In this document: piece after piece, positions 31,641 to 41,488 of the stretch
How positions within the stretch are numbered: position 1 is the first letter of the stretch
Layout of the letters: each line of letters begins with the position of its first letter
Source: Bryopsis sp. KO-2023
Taxonomy: Eukaryota; Chlorophyta; Ulvophyceae; Bryopsidales; Bryopsidaceae
Direction: 5' to 3'
Assembly (NCBI GenBank): GCA_030272585.1
Contig: BSYQ01000001.1
Location: 3,968,001 to 4,032,000 of the forward strand
Length of the DNA stretch: 64,000 bases
Notes under the pieces: generated by a model
Told to the model about the DNA's origin: nothing
Database searches by the model: none
Seen by the model: only the letters and a program-made list of their open reading frames with translations
Program-made: the position numbers and the translations under genes

Positions 31641-33359
31641 GAAATGCAATAATATTAATCGATATCATTGGGTGTTCGTAATATCAGAATGCACAGACGT
31701 AATGTCAAAATTAAAAAAATACAATTGCTTCATTACATTTCCCAAATTGCATTGACAGGCCCAGAATCGAACTGGCATCGACCATCCTGCTCTTTCAGGA
31801 CAGACCTTTTCTCCCACCACAATCTAATCAAAAGCTGAGAAGAGCTCTTGTCCATCACCATAATCTGAACTCACAATCGTTCAGCAATTCACCCCCCCCA
31901 GGTTCTCTGTCCTCAAATTCCCCACACATAAATGAGCGATCGGAATGGCAATCTTTCCTGGCCTCAGCCTTGCACTCTACAAGAGTGGGTCGCAGTTGTG
32001 CAATTTCCTCCAGCGATCGTACATCAACAGAAGCCTTTCCCAGGTGAAAGGATTGTTTTTGAAGTTTTCCTTCCCCAGTTGCTGCTGTACCCAAATCCAA
32101 CAGATCCTCTCAACAGGGAGGCTGCCGCCATGCTCCTGAGAGAACCAGAGTCTTACAACAAGAAATAAGTTATAGAGGTACAGTAGCTGGCCTACGGGAA
32201 AACCCCACATCATAGACTCGACAGAACAAAAAAGATCAAAGCAGTTGTGTGAAAGAGCCCAAGTTCCAGGTTTGATCTCTTGTCATCAGGTGCACCTTTC
32301 ATGTGCAAACCTAAAAGTTTCGATCAAACATGCACACAGCGAGATGTCCATGATAAATGCAGTAAAATCTATATATGTTATCTACCTATATATCTTATCT
32401 ATGAATTTATAAATCTTCGCGGAGAAGAATTGGGGAAGACGTGTCGTTCATGAGCTATCGTTTTTGATAAAACACTTGTCCAGCTTGCCTTAGACATGCA
32501 GAATCGTACAGTAGTCGTCTTTTTTCCCCTCGCATAGCTGGTGTTCCAAGCGTGTGGAATTCGAAAGAAAGAAACTGACCTCCTTCTTTGCTTTGTTTTC
32601 CTTTTTTTTTGCTCCCTTCTGCTCTTCCTCCTCCCATTCACTCAGATCCTGCCCAGAAAAACAAGTAAACATCTCAGTAAATGAATCAGAACTTGATAAT
32701 TTTGGGCACTACTGGGGGGGACAGTCGTTCTAGAAATAGATACCAAAAGTGTTCAAGGAGGCCATTCTGGAAACCTAAGAAAGGCTGTTGCATGCTTTCA
32801 ACCATAGGTCCAATTGGCTTTCTGCCATGCACATCTCCAGCACCCCATCATTCATGGGGTCTTGGGTTGGCTTGCAGTGCCCCTTCCAACTGCAGGATCC
32901 AGGGTTTCCGAAACTTCTTCAAACTGAAAGCAAACCGCAAACAAAAACATAAAAACAAAACTAAGTGAAAGTAATTATATTAAACAAAAAACCCTCTCGA
33001 AGCCAACGTTGTTCCACCCACCACGTTGAAACGCACCTATCCTATCCTCGCCACAATACCAACGCGCGCTCTTTCGCGCCTGGTCCACCGCGCCTGCCAG
33101 CGGTGCTGCCATCATTCTCCGTCGCTAATCAGCACACTTTTGCCAACGATGGAAAAAAAAGGTCGCGCCGGTCCTCCCAAACGCCTCGAAACTCTGAAAC
33201 GAGGCGAAAAAAAGCGACAACCTCGCCCGACAAGGAATCGACCGCTTCTCGGCACACTTCAGGCGCAATGCTGGTGCTGAAGTTTTTTTCCCAGATGCGG
33301 CTCCAGAATCGAACTGGACGATTTCCATTCCGCATTGAGTACGACGTGAGGACGGCGGC
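31641..33359. other. Interval between foldback element A and the second YR element
   Basis: Contains the ubiquitin-conjugating-enzyme tail at 32040-32168 and otherwise no recognisable gene. From about 33000 the composition becomes GC-richer (33000-33360), with a basic open stretch on the plus strand. This may already be the 5' region of the following YR element. Confidence 0.5.
32040..32168 (+). pseudogene. C-terminal exon fragment of a UBE2H/UBC8-class ubiquitin-conjugating enzyme
   Basis: The translation [19 protein letters not shown], then [19 protein letters not shown] and a stop, is the hallmark end of UBE2H-class E2 enzymes, where an FLPQLL.YPNP.DPLNG.AA segment precedes the last helices. 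The catalytic-cysteine region and all upstream exons are absent nearby, the DPLNG glycine is arginine here, and the final helix is missing. A captured or decayed gene piece is the best reading. The exon is preceded by a plausible CAG acceptor (about 32041). Confidence 0.7.
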
Positions 33360-33915
33360 GACGTTGGGACAGCACCAAAAATGAAAGCTTTACTTGAGAA
33401 TTAAGTAAAGCCTGTTACAGGGGTTCATGTAAAGCGAACAAGAGCCTGAAAAAGCTGCGGTTACTCATGACTATTCAGAGTAACGATTTAAGCAGCAAGA
33501 AAAACAAGCAAGGTAATTCTTGTTTTCCTTTTTGTTTTCGCCTGCTCGCCTTCGGCTTAGGTCGCTGGCGTTGTGGGTGATATTCACTCAAAACAAAACA
33601 AGTTCTCTCTACCACCGACAGTTCAGTCTGTTCCGTGGTTTTCGTCTACAAGTTCCGCAAGCGTCCAAGACTACTGCTGCACATCCATCAACAAATTGCT
33701 GCTGCGTTGCTGTCAACACCACCTCCTACACGGACCTCGGTGGGCTCCTCTTCATTCCAGTCAACAACCAACCGCTACAACATCGTCCACTACCCCTGGC
33801 TAGCGTGTCCGCCATCCTTGAAGTCCAGTTCCGCCATCTACTCCGTTCCGGCTACCCGTACCTACCTTTGTTCCTAAGTCCGATTCCTTGGCAACCAGCC
33901 AGGTTTCAGGCATTC

Positions 33916-34125
33916 AGTCCAGCGTTCCTGGCACTAAGTCCGGCATTACCGGCATAAAGTCCAGCGTTCCTGGCACCCATCCGGCATTACCGGAAAACAA
34001 AAGTCCAGCGTTCCTGGCACTAAGTCCGGCATTACCGGCATCAAGTCCAGCGTTCCTGGCACCCATCCGGCATTACCGGAACAAAGTCCAGCGTTCCTGG
34101 CACCAAGTCCGGCATTACCGGCAAT
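33916..34125 (+). repeat. Five-copy 40-44-bp tandem array in the YR element leader
   Basis: Each unit starts AGTCCAGCGTTCCTGGCAC and contains the mini-hairpin CCGGCATTACCGG. Unit lengths vary between 39 and 44 bases. The array lies about 550 bases upstream of the main frame. It may be a structured RNA leader or a simple internal expansion. Confidence 0.9.
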
Positions 34126-34679
34126 ACTATTCTTTCTTCGCAACCCCCCAAGGGTTGTAGTCCTCACTTGAGGCAAAGTCCCTGTCCAAACAGGTTCCCC
34201 AAGTCCAGTCAACTTCCTGGAATTTTTCTTACACAGATAGTGGTTCCCAGGAACCCTGCCACTCTTACAGAGGCTGGCTTTGCCTCAGTGGCTACAGTCT
34301 GGCAATTTGGAGCCTTCCAGCTCCGTCAGCTGAGTACACATATCGACTTCACAAATTCATAGTGTTGTCATTCACAAATTCCAGCTTGGATATCGAATTC
34401 CCTGGGGTCTTTGTGAAAGTTTTACCTGTGCACAATCAGGCCCAGTTGACCTGAGTTTCCAGCCAGTCCAGTTAACCTGGCAAAAGTCCAGCAACCTGGC
34501 AGTACACAGTTCGTTGACCTTCGTCGGGACGGCTGTAAGCACGTTGTTTCTGGCGACTCTTTCGGTCCCAACTCAACTTCCATTTCACCTCAGCCAAGTC
34601 AATCCAAGGCCATCTGTCGCAAGCTGCCAGTCCAGCTGAAATACTCTCCCGTTCACGCCCACTGCTATCTCGGTCTCAC

Positions 34680-37600
34680 GTGTTGATGTCCACGGGGTTT
34701 TGGTCAAGAATTTCCCCAACTCGCGCAAATATGCCAGAATCCACTCCAGAGGTTCATGATATCGAAGAAGAAGTATCTGCTCCGGCTACGGCCGAGCAAC
34801 TGTCTCAGCTCATCGCCCATGTGTCGGACATTGCTGCGGTGCAAAATGATATTCGCCGGGAAAACTCGTCTCTACGAACTGAACTCGCACGTATGAGTGC
34901 AAACACCACACAGGAGAGCCTTACACCGCTGATCCACTCAACCTTTCTAGGACCAGCAGCCGCTGCGTCGCTAGAAATGGACAAAGCGTTCCAACAGTCC
35001 CGGGAGATGCCTTTGGCAGACGGACAGGAACTAATCCGTGGTAGTGCTGCTCTGGTTCGCGCTATTCTGGTGAAAGGGCATGGCGCCGGGTGGAAAAACC
35101 CACAAGTGACACAGATAATTGGCCGCATCTCCGACGACGATCGGGTCAAAGCCTCAGAGGACAGTAACTTTCCAAGCCAATGGTTGTCTACGCAAAATCT
35201 GCCAGAAGCCCCACCCATGCAACGAACGTTTTCGGGCAGGAAACAGCCGGCGCAGTCACAGGAGTTATCGCTTCTCCGGAGGTTACTTCCAGCAATCAAC
35301 AAGCGAAATGCAGACAGGGAACCCGACAGCCCTCGAAAAAGTAAGTTCCCATGCTTAACAACTGTTGTTCATTGCGGTGGGAAGCTGGTTCCCGGCATGC
35401 CCCAGATGCATGTCGCACCTATAGCGACGGTAGTTCCGGGCGTTCAACAAAACGTAGACGTTACTGTCCAGAAACTGACGTCCCTGGTCGATTCCCTTCA
35501 GTTTCGCCACAATGGATTGCTGGTGCGGCGGACTATCCATGGGATGTTTCTCGGTGTTCTACAAAAACGTCCTGCGTTGCGACCATCAGTCGAATACGCG
35601 GATGCTCAAACGTGGGCTACTCGCTATCAGTTACCTTTGCGATCAGGGCCATTCAAAACCGGCGACATTAGTCGGTTTTCCGAACACTGGAAAACCTTGT
35701 GTTCTCCTGGTTCGCCGGTACCTAGTTGGGTCAAACATGGTTTTCGTGCGGAACTGCACGGTCTAAACACTCTGATCGCAAAGAGGCAACTAAAACAGTA
35801 TCGCCTTAGCGATCCCGAATGGAAATTTCTCAGAACGGAAGTCAAACGAATGTTAGAGTGGGGCGCTGTCGAAGACGTGACCCATCTCAAAGACGACTCG
35901 CAAGAAGTGGCTTTTTTATCGCCGCTGCAGACAGCGCCAAAACCACCTCCTGACTTATTTCGCTTTTGCTTCGACGCACGCGCAGTGAATGAATGTCTTC
36001 AGGCTCCCGGTTTTCGTCTGGAAGGGATTAAAGTCGTAAAGGAAATGCTCCGCGAAGGGGATTTTCTTTGGGGCTTTGATTTTAAGAAGGGCTATTTTCA
36101 ATTGCCCCTTCACCCAGACTTACAACGCGTCTGTTGTTTCGAACTCGACCGACGAGTTTATCGATTCAAATGCGTGCCTTTCGGGCTGTCGAACGCACCC
36201 TTCGCTTACACCAAACTTTTGCGGCCGCTAGTCAGAAAATGGCGGAGCCTCGGCATCAGAGTCGTCTTGTATTTCGATGACGCCCTGTTCTTTAACGTGT
36301 CTCTAGAAGACGTCATTGCAACGCAGCGAATTGTTTTCGCCGATCTGTTTGAGCTCGGTTTGCGACTGAACATGGCTAAGTCTAACCTCGTTCCCACGAA
36401 GCGCGTTAAATTTCTTGGCTTTATCGTGGAGTCGGAACCGATGGCGAGAGTTTCTGTCAGCAAAGAGAAACTAGAGAAAATTGAAAAAGCCGTCGGAAAT
36501 CTGCTGCAGGTGCCACATTTTTCCGGACAGCAGGCGGAGCGTGTGGTCGGCTACGTCGTCGCCACCCTCCCCGCGATTCCTTTGGCTCGATTTTTTTCTA
36601 GGTCGATGTTTCAGCTCTTGAGCAAATTGCCAATCTCGTCGAAGGGGGTCCGTAATAACTCCTTCTTGTTACACCCCTCACCGGAGGTGCGTGACGACTT
36701 GAGGTTGCTCCAGGCTAATTTCGATAAACTGAACGGCATGAATGTCGAAACTACGGCTCCCCGTGTGGTTCTATACACCGACGCGTCCGGACTTGGATGG
36801 GGAGCCAGACTTTTTACAGCATCCCACAATGTGACGCCGCTGCGCGGTCAGGGACGTTGGCCGACTCTTACGGCGACCGATTCCGTTTGGACGGAGTTGA
36901 AGGGCGTGTTCGCGGCACTTGTCGCTTTTTGGCCTCATGTTGTCGGGAAACGAATTTTAGTTCGCACCGATTCTACAGGTGTTCGTGGGTTTTGGAAAAA
37001 CGCTGGTTCTCCTTCCCTTAACGACGGAATCAACCTGCTTGTGCTCGCCTTAGCTACCCTCGAGTTGCTTGGAGATTTTTCCTTGACTATTGGGTTCGTT
37101 GGGTCTGCGGCGATTATCGATTCCGGTGCTGATGAAGAGTCACGGGTTTTTCACCCAGAGGACTACAAGTTGAACCCGCTGTGGTTCAACTACGTGTGGT
37201 TATTATGGGGACCGTTCACGATCGATTTATTTGCGTCGAACCTTAATCGGCAAAGGAATCCAGAAACGGACGAACCTCTGCCTTTTTGTTCAGAAAGTCA
37301 TGACGTCGGCGCTTTTGCCGTCGATGCCTTGTCTTTCGCGTGGACCCAAGGAAAGTTTTACGGCAACCCCCCCTTCTCGATGTTGGGCGACGTCGTCCGC
37401 CACTTACTGTCGCATGGCGGAAGTGGCGTTTTGGTCATTCCTTGGTGGCCCGCAGCTCCCTGGTTTGCCACTCTAAAGCCGTATATCCGTGATACTTTCA
37501 GCTTGCCACAGCAAGCAGATACTTTTTTACCAGGCACGATGCGGAATGATGTTGGGACGGGGACACCCCGAACGAGTTCAGGTCACGCTATGCACTGCGC

Positions 37601-38684
37601 GGTGGTATCAGTCGTTTTCCCCAGCCCGATTCATTGTTCGACGAAGACGTTACGTCCAGCTCCGACGGTGCCAGGGAGCCCCAAACGGTCTCTTACCGCC
37701 ATTTTTCAAAATCCTGTTCTACGAGAACAGGCGTTGGATTGGCGCGCGTTAGCCAAAGCGCATCTGGAAGCAAGTACGCAGCAGACATACGCTTCCAGGG
37801 TCAGACAATATTCGCAGGTCTGCAACTTGGCGCAGTTGGCGCCATTTCCTGCTTCGGAGCATTCTGTTGCAACTTGGATTTCGGTTCAAGTCGTGATGGG
37901 GTTGGCGTTCAATACGATCGCGACAGGAATGGCCGCCCTTGCCAAAACAGTGTGGCTTCAGCAAGGGGAGGATCTTTGGACGTGGACTGGCGTTCAGCAG
38001 TGTGTGGAAGCAGCAAAGAAAAAACTCGGGACAGGCACGCAGCAAGCGAAGCAGCCCTTTTCCTTGGACCAGCTCTGCAAGCTGGTCAAGGCGGCTGATG
38101 CGGTCTCATCGATGATTGGCGCTCGTGACGCCTTTGCTTTTTGCTTAGCTTTTTTCGGCCTGTTGCGAGTTTCTGAGCTCGTTTGTGTTCGCGCAGAACA
38201 CTTGAAATTGGCAAGTCCAGACGGACTTGAATTATTTCTACCGCAGTCAAAAACAGATACCCATCGGCAGGGGACATGGGTACGTTTGCCTCGACTGCCA
38301 GAAAGTTTAGCGGCAGTTTGTCCTGATCGGCGGGGGCGAGCGTATCTGCTGCAGTTACGCAGTGCTTTTGTGTTTCCGCTGGCGAGAAATGCGGCGAGAC
38401 ACCTCTCGCCTCGCGGTTTTGCTGACCGTGTTTCTGGGTACATCGCATCGGCTATGCCGGAAGTACCCCGCCACCTCTACGGCACTCATAGCCTACGCAA
38501 AGGGGGCGCCACTCTTATGAGTCAAGCAGGCGCCCCTGTGAGACAAATCAAAACACAGGGGAGATGGCGGTCGGATGCCGTCTTCCGATATGTTCTCGAC
38601 ACCGAGGCCGACGCCTGGCGAGAACTTCGAACACTCGCCCAACGTTTCGTGTTCGACGACTTAACGCGGGATAGGGCGACCTAG
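34680..38684 (+). CDS. YR retroelement polyprotein: gag-like, RT, RNase H, NPPF domain, tyrosine recombinase
   Basis: 1,334 codons without interruption. Residues 1-330 are helical and gag-like. Reverse transcriptase spans about 370-640 (FCFDARAVNECL, WGFDFKKGYFQLPLHPD, catalytic LYFDDALF). RNase H spans about 690-800 (VVLYTDASGLGWGA, RTDSTGVRGF). The block DLFASNLNRQ...YGNPPFSMLG...PWWPAAPWF (about 845-940) is the Dam-methylase-like region of DIRS elements. The recombinase covers about 1020-1320, with catalytic Arg in LLRVSEL, Lys in PQSKTDTH, HSLRKGG, GRWRSD and the nucleophile tyrosine in VFRYVLD. The methionine at 34680 is the first in frame; one at about 34731 is equally possible. Confidence 0.9.
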   Translation: MLMSTGFWSRISPTRANMPESTPEVHDIEEEVSAPATAEQLSQLIAHVSDIAAVQNDIRRENSSLRTELARMSANTTQESLTPLIHSTFLGPAAAASLEMDKAFQQSREMPLADGQELIRGSAALVRAILVKGHGAGWKNPQVTQIIGRISDDDRVKASEDSNFPSQWLSTQNLPEAPPMQRTFSGRKQPAQSQELSLLRRLLPAINKRNADREPDSPRKSKFPCLTTVVHCGGKLVPGMPQMHVAPIATVVPGVQQNVDVTVQKLTSLVDSLQFRHNGLLVRRTIHGMFLGVLQKRPALRPSVEYADAQTWATRYQLPLRSGPFKTGDISRFSEHWKTLCSPGSPVPSWVKHGFRAELHGLNTLIAKRQLKQYRLSDPEWKFLRTEVKRMLEWGAVEDVTHLKDDSQEVAFLSPLQTAPKPPPDLFRFCFDARAVNECLQAPGFRLEGIKVVKEMLREGDFLWGFDFKKGYFQLPLHPDLQRVCCFELDRRVYRFKCVPFGLSNAPFAYTKLLRPLVRKWRSLGIRVVLYFDDALFFNVSLEDVIATQRIVFADLFELGLRLNMAKSNLVPTKRVKFLGFIVESEPMARVSVSKEKLEKIEKAVGNLLQVPHFSGQQAERVVGYVVATLPAIPLARFFSRSMFQLLSKLPISSKGVRNNSFLLHPSPEVRDDLRLLQANFDKLNGMNVETTAPRVVLYTDASGLGWGARLFTASHNVTPLRGQGRWPTLTATDSVWTELKGVFAALVAFWPHVVGKRILVRTDSTGVRGFWKNAGSPSLNDGINLLVLALATLELLGDFSLTIGFVGSAAIIDSGADEESRVFHPEDYKLNPLWFNYVWLLWGPFTIDLFASNLNRQRNPETDEPLPFCSESHDVGAFAVDALSFAWTQGKFYGNPPFSMLGDVVRHLLSHGGSGVLVIPWWPAAPWFATLKPYIRDTFSLPQQADTFLPGTMRNDVGTGTPRTSSGHAMHCAVVSVVFPSPIHCSTKTLRPAPTVPGSPKRSLTAIFQNPVLREQALDWRALAKAHLEASTQQTYASRVRQYSQVCNLAQLAPFPASEHSVATWISVQVVMGLAFNTIATGMAALAKTVWLQQGEDLWTWTGVQQCVEAAKKKLGTGTQQAKQPFSLDQLCKLVKAADAVSSMIGARDAFAFCLAFFGLLRVSELVCVRAEHLKLASPDGLELFLPQSKTDTHRQGTWVRLPRLPESLAAVCPDRRGRAYLLQLRSAFVFPLARNAARHLSPRGFADRVSGYIASAMPEVPRHLYGTHSLRKGGATLMSQAGAPVRQIKTQGRWRSDAVFRYVLDTEADAWRELRTLAQRFVFDDLTRDRAT

Positions 38685-38768
38685 GCGTCGTTTTTTCGGG
38701 ATAGAAATTTATTTCCATGCTTCCTGTGTTGCGAAGTTGTTTTTTCTGAATGTGCCATTTTCCTTGCA

Positions 38769-38900
38769 GGGCACAAATCCGGATCCAAATCCAGAAAGTA
38801 GAGAAATGGTGCATGCAAATGGGACAGGCTGCTGTCTGTGACGGAATTTTCGATTCGATGTTGAGGATGGAAATTGGGGGTGTTCTGGATTCCGATTGAT
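38769..38900 (+). other. Candidate terminal exon of an unidentified host gene
   Basis: A textbook acceptor (TTTTCCTTGCAG, about 38757-38768) is followed by an open stretch reading IRIQIQKVEKWCMQMGQAA and on to a stop at about 38900. Composition is protein-like, but no family is recognised and no upstream exon was found. If real, the YR element at 33360-38700 lies in an intron of this gene. Confidence 0.3.
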
Positions 38901-39350
38901 TTCTTTCCTGGATTGTAACCATGGTGTTTGGTTTCAAACAAACAATTGCATGTCTGCAATCGACTGTGTTTTTTTTTTTTCTGGCTGGATGTCTTTCTTT
39001 AGCCATCCTGTTTCCTTCTCCCTTTCATCTCCACTACTCAATTGTCCTTCTCGAAGTCCATTCTTATCCTTCTTCTTTTAAAACCACAAAAACTCCAAAG
39101 GTCGGGGCACCAAATCTCTTCTGTCATGGAGAGAACTGGAGTGAAGTTTACTAAGTTAAGGAAAGAGTGTCTTATTCGAGTGAGTGGCCAGTAACTTGAG
39201 TGGAGTGTAGGAGTGGAGATCAGGAGAAGGAGGCAGGAAGGGAGGCAGCAGCCAGTGCCAGCAAAATGGAGAAGAAAGGAACTGCAAAGCTGCAGTGGAG
39301 AAGTTGAGTCAGAGGAAGGTAACCTTATGAGACCATCCTTAAAGAAGTGA

Positions 39351-39507
39351 AGGTACATTGGATTGGTCTGACAAACTGGAATAGCTGATTGTTAAAAGTA
39401 AGCATGGAATCCATCTGTGGATGAATGGAAGTATATTGATTGGATCTGACAGGTTGGAATAACCAACTGTAAAAAAACTTGACAATTTCAGTGAAGGCGT
39501 TGTCGCG
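39351..39507. repeat. Imperfect 78-bp tandem duplication
   Basis: The segment starting GGTACATTGGATTGGTCTGAC at about 39352 recurs 78 bases on as AGTATATTGATTGGATCTGAC, with similar downstream sequence (GGAATA..C.A.TGT.AAA). It adjoins foldback element B. Confidence 0.6.
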
Positions 39508-39841
39508 ACGAGACGTCATTCTCACCCCAGCTCGCGGTATTAAGATGATGTTATTGTTAATACCTATTAATACCCTGTAACACCCACGGTATTATAATAC
39601 CGTAGCACTGGTATTATTCTCGTCCCATAATAATACCGAGTACAATTTTAATACCTATTAATACCCTGTAACACCCACGGTATTATAATACCGTAGCACT
39701 GGTATTATTCTCGTCCCATAATAATACCGAGTACAATTTTAATACCTATTAATACCCTGTAACACCCACGGTATTATAATACCGTAGCACCGGTATTATT
39801 CTCGACCCAGAATAATACCGAGTACATTTTTGCGACGATCA
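39498..39841 (+). mobile_element. GGTATTA-rich foldback/MITE-like element, copy B
   Basis: It has the same motif vocabulary as copy A. The left end (GTCGC...CTCGCGGTATTAAGA) aligns with the left end of A (GTCGC...CTCGGTATTAAGA). The right end is the exact inverse of A's first 28 bases, ending GCGACGATC at 39840. Most of the interior is a 91-bp tandem array. No coding. The family lacks its own enzyme and presumably borrows one. Confidence 0.65.
39559..39831 (+). repeat. Three-copy 91-bp tandem array with palindromic core
   Basis: Units start at 39559, 39650 and 39741 (AATACCTATTAATACCCTG). The first two are identical by eye; the third differs at a few bases. Each contains the perfect 16-bp palindrome CGGTATTATAATACCG and a second pair (GGTATTATT/AATAATACC). 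Confidence 0.93.
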
Positions 39842-41488
39842 TTTCCGGATAGGCTCAGGGTTTGCAGCTGTCGCTGTTGTATGGCATATAGACCTATTGA
39901 TTCTTCTTATGTGGGGTTTGTCATTGGGGAGGTTTTGTTGTTATTATTAGGCAGTATTTGTTTTTTGAGTGATGCAGGTTCTGGTGCTGGGGGTTGATTT
40001 CTGTGTGGAGAGAAAAAGTTTTGTGGCAGAAACAAGAAAGTAAGAAGCAAACGTGTACATTTGTATAAACGTTGCAATAAATATGGAAGAAATAAATATG
40101 GGCACCACCACCGGCCCTTGGAAGGGACTTTTTTTGCTTTTCCCTGATCATTCGCTGGCTGGTTCCTTTGTGTTTATCTGAAGACTTTATGTACCCTGTG
40201 CTCCCATGTAACCAGCAATGTAATTCTACTCCTCTGCAACATAATTGTTTCAACCGAATTTGGAATGCATTGAGCTTGTGCCAAATTTGTTGTGAGCGCT
40301 ACCTTTGGATTAGCGATGGGGGCTTCTTTGGTTTTTTCTCTTATTATTTATATTTGGTGGGGGGTTCTTCACAGCCCCATTTATTTTTGGTGGTTCTTTT
40401 TGGCAAGTTTGATTGCAGTTGACAATTGTAATACTTTGTTTTTTTTTGGATACGTTTGACGAAAAATGCCTGTTCCATTCCAGAGGGTGGATTCTCCCCC
40501 CCCCCCCCCCCCCCTCATCCTCACTAACTTTGGTGTTGATCCACATGATCTGTCTTAAGAAAAGCTGCAAAAAAACCTGCAGGGATAAGACCATGGTGTT
40601 GAAAATGGTGAGAAACTCTGTTGATGCAGAAACAGAGATGGGGAAAATTGTCTAATTGATGAGAGTGTGGCAGTTTGTTTAATCAACAAGCAAAATTCCT
40701 GCAGAATCATTTGAGCAGCAATGGTCCTGTGAGAAGAGTTGGTAGACTGCTGGCACAACTCACCAGCACCTTCTTGTTTCTGCACAAGCTGTTGTATGCT
40801 TTTGCGAGTGGCACACTATGATTTTTTTTTCCTTCAAACAACAGGTTCCTACCCTTCTGTGGAAGAATGTAACAAGGATAGGAAGAGATGCTAAGTGAAA
40901 ACAAATCACCTATATTGATTTTAGCTGCTCTTGAGCTCCTCAGCATCAATCCATTCGTTGCAGTTCAGTTTTGGGCAGGATTTCTTTCGTAAATATGCAT
41001 ACAATGAATATGGTGGGCCCAATGTTGATTGATTTACAATTCAGCTTTCCAGACATCTTGTATTTTTCCACTGCCCAACCAAACTCCAGTCGGACTGAGT
41101 CGGACTGACATAAAACTGTTATCAACCCCAATCAAGCACCACAAGAAACAAATCCTCATCTCCTTGAAAATCGCTGGGATCAAGATATGTTGGGTTTAAG
41201 TATAGATCAGTGCAGCGCTGTGCGCGTAAAGAGCAATCGCAAGAAACGAACGGATTCCAGAAACGGATGTGTGAATGATTCTGTCGTGTCGGACTGGAAT
41301 GTACGACACTGTCGTACGATCCGCACAAAATCTGTTCTACGCTTCCATTTTCTTCACCTGCGAACAAATTTTCTTGCGGACGGCAAACACACAGAGCAAT
41401 CTAAGGCGAACAAGGCGAGCACTACCAGCGAGCACGGCGAACAAGCGGAAAGGGCGAACAAGCGGCAAGGGCGAACAAGCGAAACAAA
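39842..41488. other. Intergenic interval without recognised gene
   Basis: Holds a C19 run (40496-40514), a perfect hairpin GTACGACA-C-TGTCGTAC (41301-41317), a doubled GTCGGACTGA (about 41093-41109), and a short CGAACAAGCG tandem (about 41430-41485) just before the coiled-coil gene. The last two may be part of that gene's promoter or 5' UTR. No open frame resembles a known protein. Confidence 0.6.
40496..40514 (+). repeat. C19 homopolymer
   Basis: Nineteen consecutive C, the longest such run in the window. The complementary strand is a potential G-quadruplex former. Confidence 0.95.

Larger units (their letters stand above)
33360..38700 (+). mobile_element. Second YR retroelement (DIRS/Ngaro-like), looks whole
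   Basis: One long frame carries a gag-like region, RT, RNase H, a DIRS-type NPPF domain and a tyrosine recombinase. It is preceded by about 1.3 kb of leader that includes an inverted repeat GCTTTACTT...AAGTAAAGC (about 33386-33410) and a hairpin tandem array (33916-34125). Outer limits are estimates: coding stops at 38684 and intron-like host sequence starts about 38705. The split or inverted terminal repeats typical of the class could not be paired. It is clearly a different lineage from the YR element at 5047-13990. Confidence 0.8.

Noticed and set aside
33916-34125. CRISPR-like array
   Set aside because: The units are contiguous with no unique spacers, vary in length, and lie in a eukaryotic retroelement leader.
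31328-39841. One 8.5-kb DNA transposon with 28-bp terminal inverted repeats, carrying the YR element as cargo
   Set aside because: The left ends of both GGTATTA blocks align in the same orientation, and the right block has its own partial left terminus. Two separate small elements explain this more simply. Kept as the alternative.
40496-40514. C19 run as a biological signal
   Set aside because: A homopolymer of this length is expected in DNA with many mononucleotide runs, and its exact length may be a sequencing artefact. Listed only as a repeat.
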